NCBI GenBank assembly: GCA_001724265.1
Contig: MEDY01000334.1
Span: 1 to 35,430 of the forward strand
Source: Rhizaria sp. SCN 62-66
Taxonomy: Eukaryota; Rhizaria, unplaced
Length of the DNA: 35,430 nt
Direction of reading: 5' to 3'
The position numbers were made by a program, and so were the translations under genes. Below are positions 10,283-18,574 of this stretch, in pieces (position 1 is the first letter of the stretch; every line of letters begins with the position of its first letter). The notes beneath the pieces are model-generated. The model searched no databases. It saw nothing but the letters and a program-made list of their open reading frames with translations, and was not told the origin of the DNA.

Positions 10283-13060
10283 TCAGAGCTCGTCCTTGTT
10301 CTTGCTCTCGGCCTCAGCCTTGGTGGCCTCAGCCTCAGCAGCCTCGCCCTCCTTGGCCTCACCGGCGGCGGCGGCAGCGTCCTCAGGGGTGGCCTCGCCG
10401 TCGACAGGCGCGGTCTTAGCCTCGCCCTCCGCGCCCTCAGCGGCCTCGCCCTCCGCGGGCTCCGCGCCCTCGGCGTCGGTGGCATTGGCGTTGGTGGCGT
10501 TGGCGTCCTTGGCAGCCTTGGGCTCGGCGGGCTTCTTCTTCTTGTCGACGCGGGCCACGGCCGCGGTGACGGCCTTAGCACGGACGTGGATCTCGCTCAC
10601 CATCACCACGGGCGCCTCGTGCGGCTTGGCGGCGTCCTGCGCGACGGTGATCTCCTTGACCCAGGCCTCGAGCTCCTCGGCCAACGTGACCACGCCAGAC
10701 ACGTCGTCGGCGGGCAGCCACTGCTTGTGCAGCCCCCAGGACTGGGCCTTGACGCTCGCGGCGTCGGCCACGGCCAGTGCGGCGGCCACGGCGGCGGGGC
10801 GGTGCGCGGCCTCGTGCTTGCGCGTGCGGGCGTCGGTCACCACGGCCTTGAGCGTCGCAAGCTGCTTGTTGAGGTCCTCCACCGTCGCCGTCTCGCTGGC
10901 CTCGGAATCGAGCCACGCCTCGGTGGCGCGGGACGCCGCGAGCATGGCGTCGCGCTGCTCGGGGGTCGTCACAGCCACCATGTCGGCGTCGTCGGCCTCG
11001 TTGCGCACGCCGTACATGAGCGACTCGAGGTCGTTGCGCGCGGCGGCGAGCGCGCGGCGGGCGGCGTCGCGCGCGGTCAGCGAATCCAGGAACGCGCGCG
11101 CCGCCGTCTTAGTCTCGGCGTGCAACGGCACGAACACGGCCGAGTCGGCCGCAGGGAACAGCGGCGTGACCGTGAGCGGCACGCGGTGCGTCTTCTTCTG
11201 CTGGATGTACTCGACCTCGGCGCCCTCGGCGGCGGCGTCCTCCTTCTCGTCCTTCTTGTCGGCCTCAGCCTCGGCGGCGGCGGCGGCGTCGTCCTTCTTG
11301 TCATCGGCGGCCTCGGCGTCAGAGTCGGCGGCATCACCGTCCTTCTTGTCCTTCTTGGCGTCCTTCTTGGCCTTCTTGGCCTCCTTGGGCTTAGGCACCG
11401 AGACCATCTCCTCCAGCGTGGCCTCGGCGACGGCGAGCGACACAACGCCGGAGTCGGAGAGCACGAACGAGAGCGAGACGCGGGGCTTCTGCGTCTTGAC
11501 CAGCTCGGCGTAGGCCGGGTTGGCGGCCATGGCGGCGACGCCCGTGACCGAGTAGGCGCCCGCCTCGGGGGTGGAGCCTGCGGGCAGGAGCGCGGCGTCG
11601 GTGGCCAGCGCGATGTGCAGGTCCTCCGAGTGCGACAGCGCAATGGTCTTCTTCTTGCCCAGCAGGTTGTTGCGGCCGAAGATGGCCACGGTCTTCTTGA
11701 ACTCGGACACGGCCGAGTCAGCGGCGAGGTCCGTAATCGAGACGTTGACGGGGAAGGGCGAAACATCAGCGACGCCGAACGGACGAACCTGGAAGAGGCC
11801 GGAGACGTTGGCGGCGCGGAACACTGCGCCCATGGCCATGGCCTCGTCGCCGTTGATGTTCTGGTCGAGCTTGTCCTTCTTGACGACGGACTTGATGGCG
11901 GCCTGCACAGCGGGCACGCGGACGGAGCCGCCGATGATGACGACGGCGTCGAGCTGCGCGTCCGTCACGCCCGCCTCGGCCATGGCGGCCGCGATGGGGC
12001 CCGGCACGCGCGCGAGCAGCGGCGCCGCGAGCTCGACGAACTGCGTACGCGTGAAGGTCGTGAAGAGGTCCATGTCCTTGAACACAGACTCGATTTTGAC
12101 GGGGATGTCGTTGTTCGCGGAGAGCACAGTCTTGACGGTGTTGGCCTGCTTGAGCAGCTTGGCCATAGCGCGCGGGTTCTCGGCCACGCCCTTGACCTTG
12201 TCGCCGTTCTTGGCGACAAACTGGCGCAGCAGCTCGTCGCGGATCATGCGGTCAAACGCGGCGCCGCCCAGCGTCGCGTCCCACGCGGAAGCCTTGACCA
12301 GCGCCTGGCCGACGTACTTGGCGGAGCGGCCCGAGCCCTGCTTGCGGCCAGAGTACTCGACCACGGTCGCCTCCATGCCCGCCGAGCCCATGTCGACGAA
12401 GAGGGCTGTGTGGGTCGTGTTGTCGTAGATGCGGTCGACGCCGTAGGTGATGGCCGAGGCGGTGTTGTCATTGATGAGGGCCATGACGTTGACGCCCGCG
12501 AGGTCGGCGGCGTCGAGCACGGCCTGGCGCTCCTTGTGCGCGAACCAAGCCGGGATGGTGATGACGGCGTCCTTCATGTCGATGCCAGAGTCGTCCTTGG
12601 CAATCTTGCGGATGTGCTGCAGCGACATCGCGACCAGCTCCTCGGGGGACAGCACGGTGTCAGACTTGGGCATCTTGATGCCCACGGACGCGCCGCGGCC
12701 GGGGATAGAGACGAAGTTGTAGCCGAACATGCTCTGCAGCTCGGCGACCTGGGGCGAGTCGATCGTCTTGCCCAGCAGGCGGTGAGACCACAGGTACGTG
12801 TCCAGTGGCTTGCGGATGGCGAAACCGACGGCGTTGTTGCCGAAATGACGCTCACCGTCGTCAAAGGCCACGGCGAGGGGAACCTTGCGCTTGGCCTGCT
12901 CATCGACGACGATGTGGAAAGGGTTCTTAGGACGGACCGAGGCGACCTTGATGAACTCGGCACTCAGGTCAATGCCGAGCACGGAAGCCGCGGCCGGGGT
13001 GGCGAGAAACGCCACCAGGGCAGAGAAAAGGGCCAGGATGACAACCGGTTTGAGTGCCAT
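10283..13060 (-). CDS. HYOU1: ER lumenal Hsp70-family chaperone, GRP170/HYOU1 type
   Basis: This single exon encodes 925 residues with TGA stop. The ATG at 13060 gives a signal peptide (MALKPVVILALFSALVAF...AAA) followed at once by the nucleotide-binding domain. That domain contains the phosphate-1 motif (VLGIDLSAEFIKVA), the phosphate-2 motif (FVDMGSAGMEATVV) and the adenosine motif (VVIIGGSVRVPAVQ). A beta substrate-binding region follows, interrupted at about residues 557-613 by a Lys/Asp/Glu/Ala-rich acidic loop, a hallmark of the GRP170 group. Then come helical segments, an Ala/Glu-rich tail with NATNANATDA glycosylation sequons, and a terminal KDEL. Length is close to human HYOU1 (999). 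Family role: ER protein folding and nucleotide exchange for BiP, induced by the unfolded-protein response. The open frame extends upstream of the ATG, but the signal peptide fixes the start. A TGACGTCA site and an inverted repeat lie upstream. The frame stays open past the stop, but KDEL at that point shows the TGA is a real terminator. Confidence 0.95.
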   Translation of the reverse strand: MALKPVVILALFSALVAFLATPAAASVLGIDLSAEFIKVASVRPKNPFHIVVDEQAKRKVPLAVAFDDGERHFGNNAVGFAIRKPLDTYLWSHRLLGKTIDSPQVAELQSMFGYNFVSIPGRGASVGIKMPKSDTVLSPEELVAMSLQHIRKIAKDDSGIDMKDAVITIPAWFAHKERQAVLDAADLAGVNVMALINDNTASAITYGVDRIYDNTTHTALFVDMGSAGMEATVVEYSGRKQGSGRSAKYVGQALVKASAWDATLGGAAFDRMIRDELLRQFVAKNGDKVKGVAENPRAMAKLLKQANTVKTVLSANNDIPVKIESVFKDMDLFTTFTRTQFVELAAPLLARVPGPIAAAMAEAGVTDAQLDAVVIIGGSVRVPAVQAAIKSVVKKDKLDQNINGDEAMAMGAVFRAANVSGLFQVRPFGVADVSPFPVNVSITDLAADSAVSEFKKTVAIFGRNNLLGKKKTIALSHSEDLHIALATDAALLPAGSTPEAGAYSVTGVAAMAANPAYAELVKTQKPRVSLSFVLSDSGVVSLAVAEATLEEMVSVPKPKEAKKAKKDAKKDKKDGDAADSDAEAADDKKDDAAAAAEAEADKKDEKEDAAAEGAEVEYIQQKKTHRVPLTVTPLFPAADSAVFVPLHAETKTAARAFLDSLTARDAARRALAAARNDLESLMYGVRNEADDADMVAVTTPEQRDAMLAASRATEAWLDSEASETATVEDLNKQLATLKAVVTDARTRKHEAAHRPAAVAAALAVADAASVKAQSWGLHKQWLPADDVSGVVTLAEELEAWVKEITVAQDAAKPHEAPVVMVSEIHVRAKAVTAAVARVDKKKKPAEPKAAKDANATNANATDAEGAEPAEGEAAEGAEGEAKTAPVDGEATPEDAAAAAGEAKEGEAAEAEATKAEAESKNKDEL

Positions 13061-13290
13061 CAGGGAACTACACAAGTTAAAGTGCGCGGTAAAGCAAAGA
13101 AACGGTGCGGATGTGAGGACTACACGAACAGGGAGGTGGAAATAAAGTGGAGCACTTGGACGGAAGATATGGCACGAAACTAGCAAACCGTGGGAAGAAA
13201 AAATGGTGATTGTAGAATTAACCTGCAAAGGAACTTCGGAGACGCTATTCAGAAACCGCTCACGAACTCCCCGCACCCACTCGAGATTGA

Positions 13291-13298
13291 TGACGTCA
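13291..13298. promoter_or_regulatory. TGACGTCA bZIP-type site upstream of HYOU1
   Basis: A perfect CRE/ATF palindrome lies 231-238 bp upstream of the chaperone ATG. bZIP factors of the unfolded-protein response (ATF6/XBP1/Hac1 type) bind TGACGTG-like cores, so the position before an ER chaperone is suggestive. Function is inferred from sequence only. Confidence 0.45.
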
Positions 13299-13336
13299 GG
13301 TTCTCGATTCGACACCTTCCAGAGCCTTGGCCACCA

Positions 13337-13374
13337 GTGACCGTGGGCAGACGAGTTAGGCCGCCCACGGTCAC
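13337..13374. promoter_or_regulatory. Perfect 12-bp inverted repeat upstream of HYOU1
   Basis: GTGACCGTGGGC at 13337-13348 is matched exactly in reverse complement by GCCCACGGTCAC at 13363-13374, with a 14-base spacer. Both arms contain CCACGG/CCGTGG, which resembles the CCACG half of the animal ER stress element, although no CCAAT box was seen nine bases away. It could be a dimer-binding operator or a stem-loop in a 5' UTR. Confidence 0.5.
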
Positions 13375-13948
13375 CCTACCTGCAAAGCAGAGCCCAGCCG
13401 TTTCAAAATGAGATCAAGGAAATCTCCTTAGTTTCACGCGTGAAGAGTCCGCCTAGCTCAGTGATTTATGCATATTCATAATAGAAAGTATGTCAAAGAC
13501 ATTTTCTATAATTTTGGTGCGCTGATGTCGTGATTATTCGCGCGATCTAGCCACCAAATCGCAACCTCGACTTGCCACTCTCGCGCCTCCCCGCCTCCCC
13601 TTCGTTTCGCATGCTTGCTGCCTCCCCATGCCACTTTCTTTGCATGCTACATCGTTCTCTCGTTTTGCGACACCGCCTGCCATCCACATCGCTGTTCTGT
13701 GTCGCCTTAAATCACGCTCCTCTGCGCGAAAACACTCCTTCACACAACAACGCCGACACAGCCTCACAACGCTCCTGCAACCACCCCCGCTTCCCCTTCA
13801 CTTGCACTCTCTCACACCCTCGTGCACGCGCCAAAACAACTGAACCTACCATACACTTTTCCTTTTACTTGGGCACACTCATTGTCGCTCGTGCACATTT
13901 CAAAACTGAACCAAAACAACCTGGATCGCTCCCTTGCAGACCCGTCTT

Positions 13949-14746
13949 ATGTCCAAGGTTGTCTTCAACTGCCGTGTTTGCGGTTTCCGTCTCGCTCGCG
14001 AGCAGTCTGCGCTGCAAAACTCCTGCCCTAAGTGCTTTCAAAACTCGCCTTATGTTGCGCCCTCCGACAAGGCTGCCGCAAGCGCTAAGGCTGCTGCGGT
14101 ACGTAATCTCTCTCAACACAACGTTCCGCTTTAATGACAATGCTTTTCGCCTCTCAGATCCGGCTCGGAAGACTTGAGATACACTCAATAATATGCCTCG
14201 CTTGTCTCGCATCCTCATCTTTCAATTTAATCATTCTCTCACTCTTGTCTTGCTATTGTGTCTTGTTTTATCTTGTTTTTATCTTATACGTCCGTATCAA
14301 GGTTGCTCCCTCTTCCGCGATGGAGTCCACCTCCGGCTCCTGCTCCAAGGGTGGCCCCCACACCTGGAAGTTTGGCCGCTGCTCCAAGTGCAGCGTCAGC
14401 GAGGGCAAGCTCGTTGCCGTACGTCTTCTCTCCTCAGTTATCACGTATCTCTCGATTTGAAGTCACTATGTCAGTTGAGTGCAACTTGCATTGCCTCAGT
14501 CATCATTGCCTCAGTCATGAAACGCGATCAATCACTCAATGCACGCTTTTTCTTACATTACCACTTGAAATGATCCAAACTCACACTTTTAACTCTGTTC
14601 TTCGTCATATCATGATATACTTTCACACGCCTCAGGGCTCCGGCACCTTCTCCAACCCCGGCGGCGCGGGCGGCTGCAGCGACGGCGGCAAGCATATGTA
14701 CATGTTCGCCAAGTGCAAGAAGTGCGGCGCCTCCGAGAACAAGTAA
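13949..14746 (+). CDS. Small zinc-ribbon protein with two tandem C-G-H-F-C-C modules
   Basis: Three exons, 13949-14098, 14302-14418 and 14636-14746, all phase 0, give 125 residues with TAA stop. Residues about 8-34 form a CxxC...CPKC zinc ribbon (FNCRVCG, then SCPKCF). Exons 2 and 3 each encode one copy of a second motif, C-S-x-G-G-x-H-x4-F-x2-C-x2-C-x3-[18 protein letters not shown] and [17 protein letters not shown]. One module per exon points to exon duplication. Cys and His spacing fits three zinc sites. There is no signal peptide or membrane segment, so a cytosolic or nuclear site is inferred. I do not recognise a named family; nucleic-acid or ubiquitin binding would be guesses. The ATG follows an acceptor-like TTGCAG by nine bases. 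Confidence 0.85.
14099..14301 (+). other. Intron 1 of the zinc-ribbon gene
   Basis: GTACGT donor, TATCAAG acceptor, 203 bp, phase 0; T-rich 3' half. Confidence 0.75.
14419..14635 (+). other. Intron 2 of the zinc-ribbon gene
   Basis: GTACGT donor, CGCCTCAG acceptor, 217 bp, phase 0. Confidence 0.8.
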
Positions 14747-15849
14747 GCGTGCAACTGCTTAACCGCGTTGCCCTCTTTCACTCTCTGTTTGTTTCTCTCT
14801 GACTCGCCTGCTGGACTCGTAGTACCACTACTGTGACACTTGCGATCTTGTGTCGCTCTCGTGTCACTTCAACTTCTGAGTCCTTCCTTAAAACTGTTTT
14901 TAGTACTGTAATAACAAGAATACAAAGAATCCCCTTTAGAATCACTTTAAACTTCCAGCTGAACTAGTCAAGTGTAACATTAGCTTTGAGCTAAAACACC
15001 CTGCCACAGACTTAATAATAAAGCTATAAATACAACGCAAGATTGTATTAAAAATTATCTAGATGAATACAAGAGAATATCGTGAAGATGAAATGAAACA
15101 AAAAGAACGACTAAAGTATCTTTTGTAACAGGCAGGCCCCAGGCAGAATGTTGAAAACACTCAACACACGGAACGCTTCAATAGAAGCACGGAGTAAACA
15201 GAAACAACGTTAATAACCATCGCACAAGTAACGTAAACTCGCACTGTGATGAGTGGTGGCGGCTATATCATGCCTACTAATGCTAATATAAAGAGAGGTG
15301 ACAAAAACACAAACCAATGTTCACAAAAACAAAACACAGGAAAGCGAAGAACAAAAAATGACAACGACACAGATAGTGTTTGTTTGCTCCCGCAAGACCC
15401 CAACTCAGATCGTATATTGCTCTAAGTTGTAAGTCTGACAATGATGCTTAAATATCTCATACCAGAGCACAACAACGAACAGAATCGAGCAACACAACAA
15501 ATGACTTTCGCGGTGACTGACCGTGACTGTTCGATGAGACATGCTAAAGTACTGTCTTTACCAGTGACGTTGTCTTACAAACGTGTAGTGCTCCTCTGTG
15601 TCAGCACTCGACCATGACACGCGCGTTCGGACATAAGTATAGATGAATACTTCGACAACAATGGTGGCAAAGACGAAGACGAACAGGGAGTAGCTACTAC
15701 AGACAGTACGCAAAAGGTACTTACTAATTTCAAACCGACATCAACCAACGCATGACACTGTCCTCTAAACAAGACCTCGACACCGCTACTGGTACAATAG
15801 CCCCTAGTCTCGGCTGCCTGTAGCCCCTTCGACTGAGTGCGATGGCTTC
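14747..15849. other. Convergent intergenic region with no supported gene
   Basis: Lies between two converging 3' ends. AT-rich, with AATAATAAAG near 15013 that may serve as a polyadenylation signal for the zinc-ribbon transcript. No coding frame with the local codon bias and no RNA gene was seen. Confidence 0.5.
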
Positions 15850-17574
15850 TTAGACGGCCTTGGTGATCTTCTGGATGCCGAAAGAGCAGAGCGAGCCCAT
15901 GAGGATGCCCGACACGAGCGACATGGACATGACGCCGCCGGCGGCGCCGCGCTCGTGCGCGGCCACGCGCGAGGGCGCGAACATCATGACGAGGGAGGAC
16001 ACGTAGCCGTTGCTGAGGGAGAAGACGGCGCCGAAGGCGAGGACCCACCAGGATGAGGCGTCGAAGATAGTCGAATGCACCGAGAGGAAGAAAAGAGGGT
16101 ACAACAGGAAGCGGAGGTAGACGCCCAGCCAAACCGTATCGACGGAGAAGAGAACGACGTAGGCGGGCAGCGAGCGGCCGAGGAGGTCGAAGCCGTTGAA
16201 GAGGCACACCATGATGAGCGCGAACCAACCCTACAGTGACACAAAAAGGCAAGAACGCAGAAGAGAAACATCAAAGTTAGAAATGACAGCATGAATAAAA
16301 TGGTTGGGAAAAATACAATGAAAAATAGATACAATACATGTAACTAAACGAAAATGGTGTCATGTCAAGTCAGTTCATATTTGCGTTGTTGCAACGTACC
16401 TGCGACATGTCGAAGGAAGTGGTGGGCGAGGTCATGAGGCCGGGGAAGACGAGGAAAGTCATCAGGAACACGCAGATGATGTGGCAAGGGAAGAAGCCGA
16501 GCTTCTTGAGCACAGACTTCATCTCCACGGGCTCCTGCGCGCCGGCGCCGGCGTCGCTGTCGCTGCCGCTCTCGAGGTGGGCCAAGTTGCCGCCCGCGGC
16601 GAAGGTGCCCTCGGCGGCGACGGCCGAAGTGGAGTGGACCAGGTGCGCGCTCGGGGCGGCCGAGTCGAGCAGCGCGCCGTGCAGCAGCGCGTCGTCGCTG
16701 ATGGCGAGCTCGTCCTTGCCGGCCGCGGCGAGGTGGAAGCGCGCGAAGGGCGTCGCGCGCTTCCACAGAAAGACGAAGATGCAGAACGTGGTGAAGAGCG
16801 CCGAGAGCGAGAAGTACACGATCGCGCCGTTGCGGTAGCCGGCCGAGTCGTCAGGAAACGAGGCCTTGGTGATGACGCGCGCGAGCGAGACGGCGACGCC
16901 GGACCAGCCCTGGCCGGCCATGACGGCCTGCATGAACTGGGGCGGGAAGATGGCGGCGAGCGAGAAGATCGTCGACTGCACCACGGCGGACCAGAAGCCG
17001 ATGAGGAGCATGAAGATGACGGCGAGAATAAAAGAAACGGAGTCGTTGGAGACGAGGATGGGGCAGAGTGGGAGGAGAACGACGAGGATGGTGTTGCAGA
17101 TGAATGGCAGGACCAAGGTCTGGATCAGCGTGAGCTTGCCCCCGAGACGAATCATCGCCATCTGCACGAACGGGGTGCAGAGGGACGACGCGAGGGGCGC
17201 CCAGAAGATAAGATCCTTGCCGGGCCACGTCTCCTCGTAGTAGTCCGCCGCGGTCATCATGGTGTTGTAAGGGAAAAGCGTGCCGGCGCCGAGAATGATC
17301 ATGGCGAGGTAGATGAGCCCGCTCTTGTCCTCGGGAGGCTCGGAAGCGTTCAAGGCAGCACCACCAGCATGCTAAAGCACGCGTAGACGGTAGAACATAG
17401 TGAAATCAGTGGGGTTCAGAAGAGGCAAAAAGAAAGTTGTGAGAATAAAAATCGCACAGGCGGCGGGAAAGTAAGGTGCGAGGGTGGAAGCGCAAGAGGG
17501 CGCGGAGGACGAACCTGAGCCTTGTTGACAGACATATTCTCGTCAAGCAGTAACGCGGTTTTGTTGCTACTCAT
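15850..17574 (-). CDS. Equilibrative nucleoside transporter (ENT/SLC29 family)
   Basis: Three minus-strand exons, 17574-17515, 17371-16400 and 16230-15850, all phase 0, give 470 residues with TAA stop. A short hydrophilic N-terminus precedes TM1, which carries the family motif GAGTLFPYN followed by TMMTAADYY. Further hydrophobic segments fill residues about 40-230, then a long hydrophilic loop of about 80 residues (Ala/Ser/Asp-rich), then the C-terminal helices. TM8 carries FNGFDLLGRSLPAY, matching the FNxxDxxGR signature of ENTs. The protein ends just after the last membrane segment, as is usual in the family. Role: sodium-independent or proton-coupled movement of nucleosides or nucleobases across the plasma or an organelle membrane; substrate cannot be told from sequence. 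The ATG in exon 1 is supported by a phase-consistent splice to exon 2, whose frame is closed upstream by a TAG within the intron. Confidence 0.93.
16231..16399 (-). other. Intron 2 of the nucleoside transporter gene
   Basis: GTACGT donor and CACTGTAG acceptor on the minus strand, 169 bp, phase 0. It contains TTCTAACTTT about 45 bases before the acceptor, a good branch-point candidate. Confidence 0.8.
17372..17514 (-). other. Intron 1 of the nucleoside transporter gene
   Basis: GTTCGT donor and GTGCTTTAG acceptor on the minus strand, 143 bp, phase 0. Pyrimidine-rich throughout. Confidence 0.75.
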
Positions 17575-18574
17575 TTTTAACAATGTGTACCACAACCGTA
17601 TTGCGTTCACGACAAACGACGCTCGCCATCAGCTCATCACGGAAGTGTTGCGCCCGGCCCGCACCCTACCTTTCGCTGCCGCGCAGTCGCATCGACGTCG
17701 CCACCATTCCAGAAAAAATCATCTGCCACGCGGACTGAAAAGTAATGCAGCACGCCTGGATAAACTTATCTGGGGTATATTCTTCCGGGGACTGGTGCTT
17801 TTTTTGACGCCTGTGTATTTCTTCATGAATAGTTCCTCTTGTTGGTGACATCTATACCGTATTTTAAGGAAGGGTGACATCACTCATTTCGTGCCAACGA
17901 ACTCTCTCCTCGCAATTTGTCATGCATAGAACTTCCTTTTATAAAAATAAACAGTTTTCCGTAAACTCAAAAGCGTTTCACATAATGACACAAGGTTTGA
18001 TGTGTAAACACTCTTGTTAGGTGTGTCAAAAGCATCGCGAAAATGTTAGACCACACGCGAGTTGGAACGGTTAGCTTCGAAGACTTGGAGTTGAGGACGA
18101 CGAGTTTGGAAAATCGTGCAGTACGCCGTAATTGCACCTTGGACGCAACATTGGTGGTGGTATTAGCTGTAAGACTTGCGTGCCAGTTAATAATTTGTAT
18201 TGTAATTTTTGCTGCACAAATATATCGCGCGCAATTCCGCCTGATTTGCGACGTCAGGTCGACATACGACTCGTCCCTTATTCCCCCTGCTATCTCTCTG
18301 CTTTACCTCCGACGTCGCCCCTTTCCTCGTGCAGCCCGTTTTTTTTCCAGCTTTCCTGTCCCCGTTTTTCCCCTTGACCCCGCGTGGTCTGCACCTGCTG
18401 AAACCCCCTTGCTTGCATCTCCCGCGACGAGACTCAGCCCTCGTGGATCTGCCCCCGTTTGCTCCCGTTTCTCCGCCTGCGTTCTCCCCGCTCTGAAAAC
18501 GCTTTTGGCCCTCCCCAGCTTCTCTCTTTGCCCCCGACTGGCCTGTTTTGCGCCCGTAGCACGCCCCCAGCGTC
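17575..18574. other. Divergent promoter region between the transporter and the PH-TLDc gene
   Basis: About 1 kb between two divergent starts. The half next to 18575 (from about 18280) is strongly CT-rich on the plus strand and ends in ACGCCCCCAG four bases before the ATG, suggesting a 5' UTR or an acceptor. A GACGTCAG sequence occurs near 18250. No gene is supported. Confidence 0.5.

Larger units (their letters stand above)
13061..13948. other. Divergent intergenic region between the ER chaperone and the zinc-ribbon gene
   Basis: This region drives two divergent genes. It holds a TGACGTCA palindrome and a 12-bp inverted repeat on the chaperone side (listed separately). On the zinc-ribbon side it holds a long CT-rich tract (about 13550-13935) ending in an acceptor-like CTCCCTTGCAG nine bases before the ATG at 13949. 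No gene is supported inside it. Confidence 0.5.

Noticed and set aside
10184-13183. 999-codon plus-strand open frame opposite the chaperone gene
   Set aside because: Antisense shadow: composition is extreme Arg/Gly/Leu/Val/His, it has no domain, and the opposite strand encodes a clear GRP170.
13440-13500. GCCTAGCTCAGT, resembling a tRNA D-arm
   Set aside because: No anticodon arm, T-loop (GTTCGA-type) or pairing acceptor stem follows within tRNA distance.
16481-17386. 301-codon plus-strand frame opposite the nucleoside transporter
   Set aside because: Highly charged antisense composition, while the minus strand has clear ENT motifs and splice sites.
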